A DNA stretch of 12,943 bases from Dunaliella salina (Eukaryota; Chlorophyta; Chlorophyceae; Chlamydomonadales; Dunaliellaceae), in assembly GCA_002284615.2 (NCBI GenBank), contig MU069776.1, positions 1 through 12,943 of the forward strand, in the 5' to 3' direction. This document shows, piece after piece, positions 6,558-12,871 of the stretch. Under the pieces are notes generated by a model. The model searched no databases and had not been told where the DNA came from. It worked only from the letters and a program-made list of their open reading frames with translations. Numbering within the stretch: the stretch's first letter is position 1; each line of letters starts with the position of its first letter. A program made the translations under genes and the position numbers.

Positions 6558-6860
6558 ATAAAGAAAAGAAAAAGAAAGGAAAAGTCTATGCAAGCCAAAG
6601 GCCGCGTGCATTAAGGGAAGAACCCCTAACAAAAGTTAGAGACCTCACCAGGAGGCCCTCCACCTAAACTAAACAAAACTAGCCTAGGAGAGAGCAAGAA
6701 ACAGAACTGATGGGGATCTGGAGGATTGCTAGCCATGCCCCTGAGCGTTCGGACTCTCCTTCTTCCATCCTCAGCCGCCGCCGCACGCCCAGCAAAGAAA
6801 AGAAAAGAAAAACTACGCAGCCCAGCAAGCCCCCTCCCAGATGCCCTCTGAAATTCAGGT
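6549..6860 (-). mobile_element. 5'-truncated LINE-R 3' end inserted in the LINE-A RT, 9-bp TSD
   Basis: AATTTAGGT (6549-6557) and AATTCAGGT (6852-6860) flank a 294-bp insert; they differ by one base. Removing the insert and one copy restores DNLG-VMQGMLTQLRAYAMKKG in a single LINE-A frame. On the minus strand the insert contains MASNPPDPH, matching the LINE-R ORF end SNPPDPH, then CTGGTGAGGTCTCTAAC, TTCCCTTAATGCACGCGG and a polypyrimidine end at 6558. The flanking AG/GT dinucleotides also make it look like an intron on the plus strand. A 24-bp LINE-R tail is nested at 6796-6819. Confidence 0.85.
6787..6828 (-). mobile_element. 24-bp LINE-R 3' tail insertion, 9-bp TSD
   Basis: GCCCAGCAA is present at 6787-6795 and 6820-6828, flanking only 24 bp. 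On the minus strand these read TGCGTAG followed by TTTTTCTTTTCTTTTCT, the extreme 3' end of LINE-R (compare CTACGTAGTTTTTCTTTTTC). It is nested inside the 294-bp insertion. Confidence 0.75.
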
Positions 6861-7380
6861 GTAATGCAAGGAATGCTGACTCAATTACGTGCTTATGCAA
6901 TGAAAAAAGGACCGATTGTCGATACATCAAAGTCAGAGGTCATACACTTCAATAGTAGGCCGTGTTCTCCATTGCCTACCTTCATGTATGGAGATGTGGT
7001 TCTACCTGAGAAAGAGCAGTTTGGATACCTTGGTATGCTTGAGGACAATAACATGAATTTGAAGGTGCCAAAGGAGTATGCTGTGCGGCCTTACATGGCT
7101 GCACAGCAAAGGATAAAGAAATTTGTGCATGAACTTGGTCTGAGGAATAGGCCACACGCTCTAATTTGGCTCCCTAAGGAGAATGGCATTCCGGCCGGGA
7201 TGTATGCATGCCAAGTGTGGGAAACTGAAAATCTCCGAGAAGGCAGTGAGTTTAAAAGACAGTTGCAGAAAAGGCAATTTTGCTCTTTAAAGCATTTTCT
7301 GGGTGTGAAGATTTCTGCCACAAACTGGCCAGTACTGAGAGAGTACGGCCAAAAACCTTTACAAATTTATTGGTTTTGTC
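6861..7380 (+). pseudogene. LINE-A block 4: region downstream of the RT catalytic site
   Basis: The longest open LINE-A piece, in one frame from the insertion border to about 7380. It reads VMQGMLTQLRAYAMKKGP, TSKSEVIHFNSRP, LPTFMYGDVVLPEKEQFGYL, YAVRPYMAAQQRIKKFV, GIPAGMYACQVWETENLREG and LREYGQKPLQIYWF. SKSEVIHFN and the GYLG turn follow the RT thumb as in most LINEs. The same C-terminal words recur in LINE-B (ARMYACQVWGAEY, LRECGHEPLQFY), confirming a shared family. The block ends at YWF, before an insertion of other sequence. Confidence 0.85.
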
Positions 7381-7855
7381 ACGCTGAATCTTGGTTATTG
7401 CTGAATCCTGGTCAAGCAGTCAGTTAGTTAGTTTGTTACCTTGTATTCTTGGACTGGCTCAACAACTGGCCAGCCAGTTGTTGAGAATTTTGGTAGTATA
7501 ATGGTCCGGATTTGGCATCACCTTTTCTCAGCAGTGTAAACCGAGCAGATGATGGAGTAGTCTCCCATTGCCCTGGGAGGGGCAAAGGGGGACAGGCCTG
7601 GCAACCGTGTACCAAAGCTGAGTATGTCTTGTGTGTGAAGAAGAAGTGCTGTGCTGCATCATGCGGGAGTGCAGCAAGGAACAGCAAACCCAGAATCCCA
7701 GCGACCCTGTCTCACTCACACCTCTTCCCATCAACTCGAGTGAACTTGTCCCTTGTCTGGATGGTTGTAGCCAGCTCTGGACGTTAAATACCCATCAGTG
7801 ATCTGTGCTCTCAGGTTGGTGATGTGTGTGTGACACTGATCTCGCACGACAATTT
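7381..7855. mobile_element. unidentified insertion of about 475 bp in LINE-A
   Basis: LINE-A stops at QIYWF and resumes as ATVKFSNSMLDLNSETLQRV (7858 on), so the intervening sequence is foreign to it. No clear target-site duplication was found; TGTCACGCTGAATCT near 7377 and TGTGACACTGATCT near 7829 are only loosely similar. It contains a perfect 12-bp inverted repeat (7458-7485). The plus-strand frame at 7512-7787 includes the Cys/Lys cluster CVKKKCCAASCGSAA, without a recognised domain. The borders are approximate. Confidence 0.55.
7458..7485. repeat. perfect hairpin, 12-bp arms and 4-nt loop
   Basis: CTCAACAACTGG, loop CCAG, CCAGTTGTTGAG. The arms are exact reverse complements. It lies near the left end of the unidentified insertion in LINE-A. 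Confidence 0.95.
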
Positions 7856-8531
7856 GGGGCCACTGTTAAGTTTTCCAACAGTATGCTTGATTTAAACAGT
7901 GAGACATTACAAAGAGTGCTGAAAGCGGATTTACGCCTGGCTATTAGGGAAGAGTCTTGTTGGTCTGCACATGTGTATGCAGCCTTTAATGGCATGCGCC
8001 ATGAGGACATGTTTTAAGCAGATTCTAAGATTCTAAGTGCTTTTAAGATCCCCATGCAGGATTTTTTTAGGGGATTTTGAGGTACAGGCAGCAGAAGGTA
8101 TGGAGGGAAGCAGATGCTTTCCCCAAGCAGATGCTCTCCCAAGTCCCCAAGGAGTGAACACGAAAGCAGTGACAATCCTTGGTGCGGAAGGCCTTTAATT
8201 CAAACAGCACGCACATCCTTTTTGTATCCCAACATATTTATTCAAAGATCTGGATAAAGGAGTGGTAAGGAATGTTAATTGATGTGGGCTGTATGCCCAC
8301 TGCTCCAAGGCAAGCGGGAGGTGTGTGTTCTGCGCAGGAAATGCAAGGACTGTTCATGGATCTTTTTAAACCATTGCATACTTTTGCCCAGCTTCCAAAC
8401 ACTGACTTCATTCCTTTCTTGGTGAGCTACTACGCTTTGACTGATCCTGAGATCAATGCTTTTCTAAATCAAGACCCATACAGATTTTGAAAATTTTGTC
8501 AGAGTTGGTTTCGATTTTCGATACTGGCTGA
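7856..8531 (+). pseudogene. LINE-A block 5: C-terminal end with zinc-finger region lost
   Basis: The frame reads ATVKFSNSMLDLNSETLQRV and LKADLRLAIREESCWSAHVY to a stop at 8015. It continues as DSKILSAFKIPMQDF, then WCGRP and SFLYPNIF through shifts. From about 8320 pieces such as VCVLRRKCKD and LFMDLFKPLHTFAQLP lead to KILSELVSIFDTG-stop (8529-8531). Compared with LINE-B, the segment with CFRLGAHKLKVE and the CDRCSC...HALLVC finger is absent between about 8235 and 8300, pointing to an internal deletion. Two small tandem repeats are visible: GATTCTAA twice near 8021-8036 and AAGCAGATGCT twice at 8108 and 8125. Confidence 0.75.
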
Positions 8532-8744
8532 GATTGTTTCACCATCAGCCAACGATCCAAAGTCCCGGGCTGTAGGCCAATCCCTTGCAACCCTTGTAAC
8601 CCTTAAATTCCGTAGCTCAAGAATATACAATGAAACCCCTTATGAGTCTGGGCTTACCAAGCACAAAACTCAATCAGTAGTACTAGCTTTTTTGCCATGC
8701 CAAAAATTCACATCCATCATCAACACAAAATATGCTCTTCATTT
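8532..8744. other. no recognisable gene
   Basis: Follows the LINE-A stop and may include its 3' UTR. No tail, target-site duplication or coding signal was recognised. Confidence 0.5.
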
Positions 8745-8842
8745 TTAGGGGACTGCAGGGGGGGGGGTCGCTGGGCGCGCGGCAGAGGACAACAGGAGAA
8801 GGAGAGAGTGCAGGCTTAGAGGGCCTTCTGGTGAGGTCTCTG
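8745..8842 (+). mobile_element. possible LINE-R 3' UTR fragment
   Basis: CTTCTGGTGAGGTCTCTGC near 8825 matches CCTCCTGGTGAGGTCTCTAA on the minus strand of the 6558-6851 insertion. TCGCTGGGCGCGCGGCAGAG near 8768 matches TTGCTGGGCGTGCGGCGGCG from the same insertion. It includes a run of ten G (about 8758-8767). It abuts the truncated start of LINE-B. No tail or TSD was resolved. Confidence 0.45.
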
Positions 8843-9533
8843 CTTGCTTGGGAACACAGGCATGGTCCCTGCTAGAATGTATGCATGCCAAGTGTGGGGC
8901 GCTGAGTACATTAAAGCATTCAAGGAGTTTGCAAGTGATCTGCAAGTGCATCGTATGAGTTTTCTGAAGAGCACGCTGGGTATTAAGCGTACCACGACAA
9001 ATTGGGCTGTTCTGAGGGAGTGTGGTCATGAGCCGCTTCAGTTTTACTGCAGTAAAACTGGTTCCAGCTGGTTCAGGTCTGTTGTTAGTAAAATTTATAA
9101 TAGCTTGCTGAGATCTAACAGCAAGACGTTGAAAAGAGTGCTGAAAGCGGATTTGAACATTCACTCACGTGAGCCTTCTTGCTGCTCAAGTTCTAGATGC
9201 ATTTCAAGGTCTGCGGCACTGTAACTCCTTTGTGCAAGTTGTGCGGCAGGGTATTCCAATTTGTATTCAAGAGTTTATTAATGACCTCTGGCACAGGTTG
9301 CGGGCAGTTTGGAGAGACCACAATGAGCGTGCCCCTGCCCGTTTACCAAGACACATGCATTTGGATTTGTTTCGACATGTTGCCAGGAATGTCAGCTGTT
9401 TCCGCCTTGGGGCTCACAAACTGAAGGTGGAGACAGCGACTTGGGATACTCGGAACTCTCTCTTGTGTGACCGCTGTTCATGTGATGAGATTCGGGATGA
9501 AGCTCATGCCCTTTTGGTGTGCAGAGACACAGA

Positions 9534-9540
<7 letters not shown>
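8843..9540 (+). pseudogene. LINE-B: C-terminal half of a LINE related to LINE-A
   Basis: An open frame gives MVPARMYACQVWGAEY, RMSFLKSTLGIKRTTTNWAV, LRECGHEPLQFY and LRSNSKTLKRVLKADL, parallel to LINE-A blocks 4 and 5. A one-base shift near 9180 moves it to the next frame, which continues AAQVLDAFQGLRH, EFINDLWHRLRAVWRDHNER, LDLFRHVARNVSCFRLGAHK and the zinc-finger-like CDRCSCDEIRDEAHALLVC. It ends at CRDTDVQ, where the TG array begins. The RT domain is absent, so the copy is 5'-truncated. With a single frameshift it is better preserved than LINE-A. A 21-bp in-frame insertion (SKTGSSW) interrupts the FYWFR-type motif at about 9049. Confidence 0.85.
9039..9060. repeat. perfect 22-bp palindrome in LINE-B
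   Basis: CAGTTTTACTG is followed directly by its exact reverse complement CAGTAAAACTG. The right half belongs to extra in-frame bases not present in LINE-A at the same place. Confidence 0.95.
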
Positions 9541-9627
<87 letters not shown>

Positions 9628-9688
9628 TGTGCGTGTATTGTGCGTGTGTGTGCGCGAGTGTGTGCGCTCGCGCGTGCGCGTGTGTGTG
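9541..9688. repeat. (TG)n array grading into CG/TG purine-pyrimidine repeats
   Basis: 43 perfect TG units (9541-9626) are followed by interrupted TG and CG alternation ending GTGCGCGTGTGTGTG at 9688. The alternating purine-pyrimidine stretch is of Z-DNA-prone type. It starts precisely where LINE-B stops. Confidence 0.97.
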
Positions 9689-10400
9689 AAAATGCGGGAC
9701 TACGCAAATTTCGAAACTTTTTGAAGCTCCTCGCAAAGACCCAATTCTAGCAAAAAACTCAATGCAATTATTTTGGCACCTCGCAATAAAGTGTGCTTGC
9801 AATACTTAAGTGACGGTACGGTATTCATTTCTGTGCCTCCTGATAGGTTTCACTGCGGATTGATAGACGGTCTGATGTGTTGGCATGCAGATGCCAAATT
9901 ATATCTGATGAATGCTGATATTATTCCGATTTAATTACGACCTGCATCGTTACACTTATAAATATGTAAATCTGCTAGCTTGATAACTTGTTAGTTAGAG
10001 GACCTTCCCATAATACATACAGCCTCCGGCTTTCGAAGACTTTTCTTCTCCTTTTCCTTCTTTCACTTATATTTCAGTAAAAAATTTAGCATTTGTTGAA
10101 TTCTGCAACCCACGTAAGAGACTTCCTGAGCCAAGCTGATCTGTTCGGATTAGCAAGTTTGACCCTATCAGTGTTGGATCTCGTTTTCCCCTGAAACCTC
10201 AAAAACCAAACCCTTCCACACCTACTAGGAACGCTCTCTGTATGCAGGGTAGCAGTCAGTTGTTTTCAGTGGAGGCACTTTTCTGTTTTTGATGACCCGT
10301 AAGTGTTTCACTGGGTTTCCATGATTAAGGTAAATGTGCTAAAGAAGACTTCTGTGCCTGCTCCATCTCTTGGCCATGGGAATAACTGTTGATACCAGCG
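9689..10400. other. no recognisable gene
   Basis: AT-rich sequence with an isolated AATAAA at about 9785 and no coding region, RNA gene or TE domain that I recognise. The block just after the TG array has recurring CGCAAA, CTCGCAAAG and CTCGCAATAAAG words, as in an eroded repeat, but I cannot name it. Confidence 0.45.
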
Positions 10401-10819
10401 CTGACCGACTGGACTCCCCTCAGTGCACTACTTGATAGCTCATGTCAGCACAGATACACCATTTCCCCCTTTTTTTTTCCACGCTCTGCTGTAGGGAATC
10501 AGCGTTCACAATCTCTTGCATTGATTACAGCTTACCGGTAAGAGACTGCACCTCAATGCTCTGCCTTTATGCATTCCCTGGAAGACTTGCTGTTTGCTGC
10601 TAATGAAAGACAGACCTCGAGTGAATGGAAAGACTTACTGCCAAAAGGCTGCATGCATGCAAAGATATGGAGGACCATTCAAAATTGATAGCATGATGCT
10701 TGCAAGAGGAGACGATCGTTTTGAAAAAAAAAGGTGCAACGAGATGTGGCGTATCATGAATTATGTGTGTGAGATCAGAATCCAAACCTGCTGCTGCTCT
10801 TGAGACAAAGGCGACTATT
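10401..10819 (-). other. probable 3' UTR and downstream flank of the CWC24-like gene
   Basis: Lies directly downstream of the stop codon at 10820-10822 on the minus strand. No AATAAA hexamer is seen on that strand. A TGTAA, the polyadenylation word of many green algae, is found on the minus strand near 10525. A perfect 12-bp palindrome CTTACCGGTAAG sits at 10531-10542. The plus-strand open frame at 10594-10803 has no domain and is probably fortuitous. Confidence 0.35.
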
Positions 10820-10925
10820 TCAGCCTTTTACTTTCTTCATTTTCTTGATGATCTCGTGGGCCACATTGAAGATGCCTTGGGTCGGTTGCTCACACACTGC
10901 ACATTTGGACGTCTTTGAATTGTGC
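10820..10925 (-). CDS. CWC24: CWC24/RNF113-type spliceosomal RING protein, final exon
   Basis: This exon encodes the C-terminus of a CWC24/RNF113 homologue, a nuclear protein that joins the spliceosome around the first catalytic step. The minus strand reads HNSKTSKCAVCEQPTQGIFN and then VAHEIIKKMKKVKG-stop. CAVC supplies the last two zinc ligands of the RING, and QPTxGIFNxAHEI is the family hallmark just after it. The exon opens after a good acceptor (GCCTTTGCCCATTGCAG, boundary 10926/10925). Its first base completes the lysine codon begun at the end of the RING exon (AA+G), so the two exons join in phase: CALK-HNSKTSKC. The spacing of ten residues between ring cysteines is the family value. 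The C-terminal tail is short and basic. No frameshift or stop is seen. It looks like a real, constrained exon. Confidence 0.88.
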
Positions 10926-11131
10926 CTGCAATGGGCAAAGGCAAGCCGAGGACAACCCGTGAGATAAGAGGAAGCTTTTTCATGCATGTGCAGGTATCAC
11001 CATGCAATCTGTATCTCATATGCCTGGCTGAGAGTCATTCTGCTCTGTCATTGGGATGCTTGGATTTTGCAAGGTCTGAGGAAAACAATCATACCAGGCG
11101 CCCGACAAAAGAACAGGGATCGGCATTGGCA

Positions 11132-11926
11132 TATAGCGCTAAATATAACATAGCGCAATAAAGCGCGTGCTTTAATTGGGTGCGCCAAAGTTGCTCTTCT
11201 AAGGCCGTCTAAGGCCATGAAAAAAATGATATATTTCAAGGGGACGCGCCATGGATGAAGAATGCACTGGACGACAAAGGTAAGCAGTCCCATGTGCAGG
11301 GGCCCTAAGGACCTTTACCGAAGGCTGACAAGGGCGTGGTAAGGCATGGAGTGATCATCCCATTGCTAAAATCAAGCCAGAGTGTGGGCTGGCCAGGCCG
11401 ACCTGAGCCCTGCAAACCCTGCAGAGATGCGGAGACCATGTGTGCACATCAGCAGCATCAGCAGCAGCAGGGGTAACAGCTCAGAGCAAAGGTTCACCAC
11501 AGCAGAAGCAGGCCAGGGAGGAGCAGGAAGAGGCGGACTGCATTGGCCAGCCCAACCCCATGAACACCAAGATGGCATCCTTTGCAGTGAGCTCCAGCCA
11601 GCACAAGCATCACATCATCAAGGAGGAGGTGCCCTTCACCAAAGTGGAGTGCCCAGCCCTGATGTGAGAGCACATGCCTACATGGGGCATAAAGCGCTAT
11701 ATTTGGGCCGGATCACACCCAGAGCTCGACATAATTATTTTTCAACTTTAATTTATGGCAAGGGTGCTCTGTGCACAGTCCCCCGCCTGCCATCCGAATC
11801 TTATTACCTAATTCGACTTGGACAAGGGAGTTCTGGAGAAGTATAGCGATTTTATACAGCGCAATTATAACGCTTTATCGCTATGTAGCGCTATGTCGCG
11901 CTACAGGTATGGCTCTTAAAGCGCAT
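11132..11926. mobile_element. putative DNA element bordered by clusters of AGCGCT-like motifs
   Basis: Short AGCGC motifs cluster at 11134-11166 (TAGCGCTAAATATAACATAG, then CGCAATAAAGCGC) and at 11843-11925 (AACGCTTTATCGCTATGTAG, then CGCTATGTCGCGCTAC), with one more at 11691-11700. The reverse complement of the left cluster (GCGCTTTATTGCGCTATGTT) resembles the right one (ACGCTTTATCGCTATGTAGC), so they form imperfect inverted ends about 0.7 kb apart. Subterminal repeats of this sort are common in DNA transposons. No transposase or exact termini were identified. It lies within the CWC24 intron. Confidence 0.35.
11382..11667 (+). other. GC-rich exon-like segment, unidentified
   Basis: This stretch is more GC-rich than its surroundings and uses codon-like text. 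One plus-strand frame reads PEPCKPCRDAETMCAHQQHQ to a stop; the frame of 11440-11667 reads QKQAREEQEEADCIGQPNPM and HHIIKEEVPFTKVECPALM before TGA. Upstream, ATGGATGAAGAATGC...CAAAG|GTAAGCAG (11251-11286) looks like a small exon with a donor. I cannot identify a protein family. It may be part of a host gene captured by the surrounding AGCGCT-bordered element, or a real nested gene. Confidence 0.3.
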
Positions 11927-11993
11927 CATGCCGATCCCTTCAAAAAAAAGGAAGTCCTCATGATGCAGTTGCTTCACCAACTTGCGCCATCCA

Positions 11994-12053
11994 TGGGAAT
12001 GCACACTTGTCAGAATAGATGTGCATGCGTTGTGTGATCACCAGGCTCTTGGC
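11994..12053 (-). pseudogene. decayed RING-exon copy A in the CWC24 intron
   Basis: The minus strand reads KSLVITQRMHIYSDKCAF, alignable without gaps to [18 protein letters not shown] of the functional exon. Two zinc-binding Cys are lost (C to R and C to S); His and the last Cys remain. The most diverged of the three copies by ligand loss. Not expected to fold as a RING. Confidence 0.6.
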
Positions 12054-12083
12054 GCAATTGATCTATGCTATGTGTGCCATCCA

Positions 12084-12146
12084 TGTGAGTGCACACTTTC
12101 TGCAAAAGCAACGCTCGCTCACACATGCGACTGCTGATCTGTTGGC
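12084..12146 (-). pseudogene. decayed RING-exon copy B in the CWC24 intron
   Basis: The minus strand reads NRSAVACVSERCFCRKCAL, resembling [17 protein letters not shown] with a small length difference and loss of the His ligand. The DNA GTGAGTGCACACTTTCTGCA at 12085-12104 closely matches TTGAGTGCACACTTTTCACA in the functional exon. The donor site is lost. Confidence 0.6.
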
Positions 12147-12181
12147 CTAAATAGACTGGGACGAAAGACCATGCCCCTCAC

Positions 12182-12253
12182 TTGAGAGCACGCCTCTCAC
12201 AAACAAAGTGCTTGCATGGTGCCACCATAGGATTCTTGGCCTTGGCCACCCAG
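12182..12253 (-). pseudogene. RING-exon copy C with splice-like borders
   Basis: The minus strand reads WVAKAKNPMVAPCKHFVC and then ERRALK, close to [23 protein letters not shown] of the functional exon. One zinc ligand is changed (KCAL to RRAL) and the upstream CYIC half is absent. It starts after TTTTTTTGTTTGAGTCTCAG, which looks like an acceptor, and ends AA|GTGAGG, a donor-like site in the same phase as the functional exon. The 72-nt interval would keep the frame if included. However, only 30 nt separate it from the donor of the real exon, too short for an ordinary intron, so it is most likely a relic. Confidence 0.7.
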
Positions 12254-12283
12254 CTGAGACTCAAACAAAAAAAGACCACTCAC

Positions 12284-12407
12284 TTGAGTGCACACTTTTC
12301 ACAAAAGTAGTGCTTGCATCGTGTGACCACTGGGTTCTTGGCCTGGCCCCAGGGCTCCCGGCAGATGTAGCATGCAAATGGCAGGTCATCGTCCTCCTCC
12401 TCTTCCT
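12284..12407 (-). CDS. CWC24: CWC24/RNF113-type spliceosomal RING protein, RING exon
   Basis: The minus strand reads [20 protein letters not shown] and [20 protein letters not shown], then AA of a split lysine codon. An acidic run followed by LPFxCxIC is how the RING of CWC24/RNF113 begins, after a CCCH zinc finger in the full protein. Ligands visible here are C-x2-C, C, H, C-x2-C; the last pair lies in the final exon (10820-10925). The exon starts after GGCTAACGCAG (branch-like CTAAC and acceptor, 12408/12407) and ends at a consensus donor AA|GTGAGT. Its 124 bp are 2 + 40 codons + 2. In animal and plant relatives 11 residues separate the second and third cysteines; here there are 14, an extra three around Gly-Gln-Ala. 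Upstream exons with the CCCH finger were not found up to 12943, so the gene is partial. Confidence 0.9.
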
Positions 12408-12578
12408 CTGCGTTAGCCGCAGAAGAGTAAGGTCCACTGTTATGTGTTGTTCTAAGCATCGGACTAATGGAGGGGAGGACAGTGCATGCATATAGCAGAG
12501 GCGTGCATACTGGCACGAAGGACGGGTTTTGGAGGAAATGCAGTACGACAAACAAACAAATGGGCATTCATTGCTGAT
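12408..12578 (-). other. upstream intron of the CWC24-like gene (inferred)
   Basis: No further exon with a CCCH zinc finger or other family sequence is recognised between the RING exon acceptor and the right edge. The region is taken as intron, or as sequence of an unrecognised low-similarity exon. Confidence 0.4.
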
Positions 12579-12810
12579 GGAGCCTACTGCATACAGGCAC
12601 GTGTCCTTTGCACATGCATAGGGTCGGCCAGTTCCGTATGGCGGGATCCCACATACGTATGTTACCGCATCCACACCATATTCCGTACGAGTATTTGTCG
12701 AACTTGAATTCTACACATGCACATGGAGCCTGTTGCACGCAGGCACGTGTCATTCGTAAACGCACACGGAGCCTATCACGGGCAGGCATGCGCTCATTGA
12801 AAATGTGCAC
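12579..12810 (+). repeat. three dispersed copies of a 43-bp repeat containing CACGTG or a variant
   Basis: GGAGCCTACTGCATACAGGC (12579), GGAGCCTGTTGCACGCAGGC (12725) and GGAGCCTATCACGGGCAGGC (12768) share a core. The first two continue ACGTGTC, creating CACGTG; the third reads ATGCGCTC. Copies two and three are adjacent with a 43-bp period; copy one is about 146 bp away. Confidence 0.75.
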
Positions 12811-12871
12811 ATATGATTGGTGCTTAGATGAATTGCTGAAGCCCTTCCCCAAGACCCCACCCAAAGAATAG

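Larger units (their letters stand above)
2890..8531 (+). mobile_element. LINE-A, degenerate non-LTR retrotransposon split by nested insertions
   Basis: One plus-strand element can be followed through five blocks: 2890-3162, 4718-5357, 6098-6557, 6861-about 7380, and about 7856-8531. In order they hold an RT-upstream linker (PLWFDELCRLK), the start of the RT domain (KLSAGASPGLDGIPT), further RT (IPKVWKVAKLIPLHKKK, NPGYYRMITVSG), the RT catalytic motif YADDLSL (6519-6539), a thumb and C-terminal region (PAGMYACQVW, LREYGQKPLQIYWF), and a terminal KILSELVSIFDTG-stop at 8531. Three of the four interruptions carry target-site duplications whose removal rejoins adjacent blocks. Many stops and frameshifts show it is long dead, older than its insertions and more decayed than LINE-B. 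The clade was not determined. Confidence 0.85.
10926..12283 (-). other. CWC24 intron (GT-AG, 1358 bp)
   Basis: Donor AA|GTGAGT at 12284/12283 and acceptor TTGCAG|G at 10926/10925, both on the minus strand. It contains three decayed tandem copies of the RING exon next to the donor, the AGCGCT-rich region, and GC-rich exon-like sequence of opposite or unknown strand. Intron status is inferred from the splice signals and from perfect phase agreement of the flanking protein text. Confidence 0.8.

Noticed and set aside
6556..6858. Interpretation of the 294-bp insertion as an original spliceosomal intron or introner
   Set aside because: It has GT and AG borders, but its content matches the LINE-R 3' end in antisense and it is flanked by a 9-bp TSD. 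It is a LINE insertion that happens to have spliceable borders.
8745..9164. 139-codon minus-strand open frame
   Set aside because: Antisense shadow of LINE-B, which has clear family text on the plus strand.
9392..9802. Open frames rich in His-Thr or Cys-Val repeats across the TG array
   Set aside because: Simple translation of a dinucleotide microsatellite.
9900..9925. Possible hammerhead ribozyme (CTGATGAATG)
   Set aside because: The GAAA core partner and the three stems could not be found nearby.
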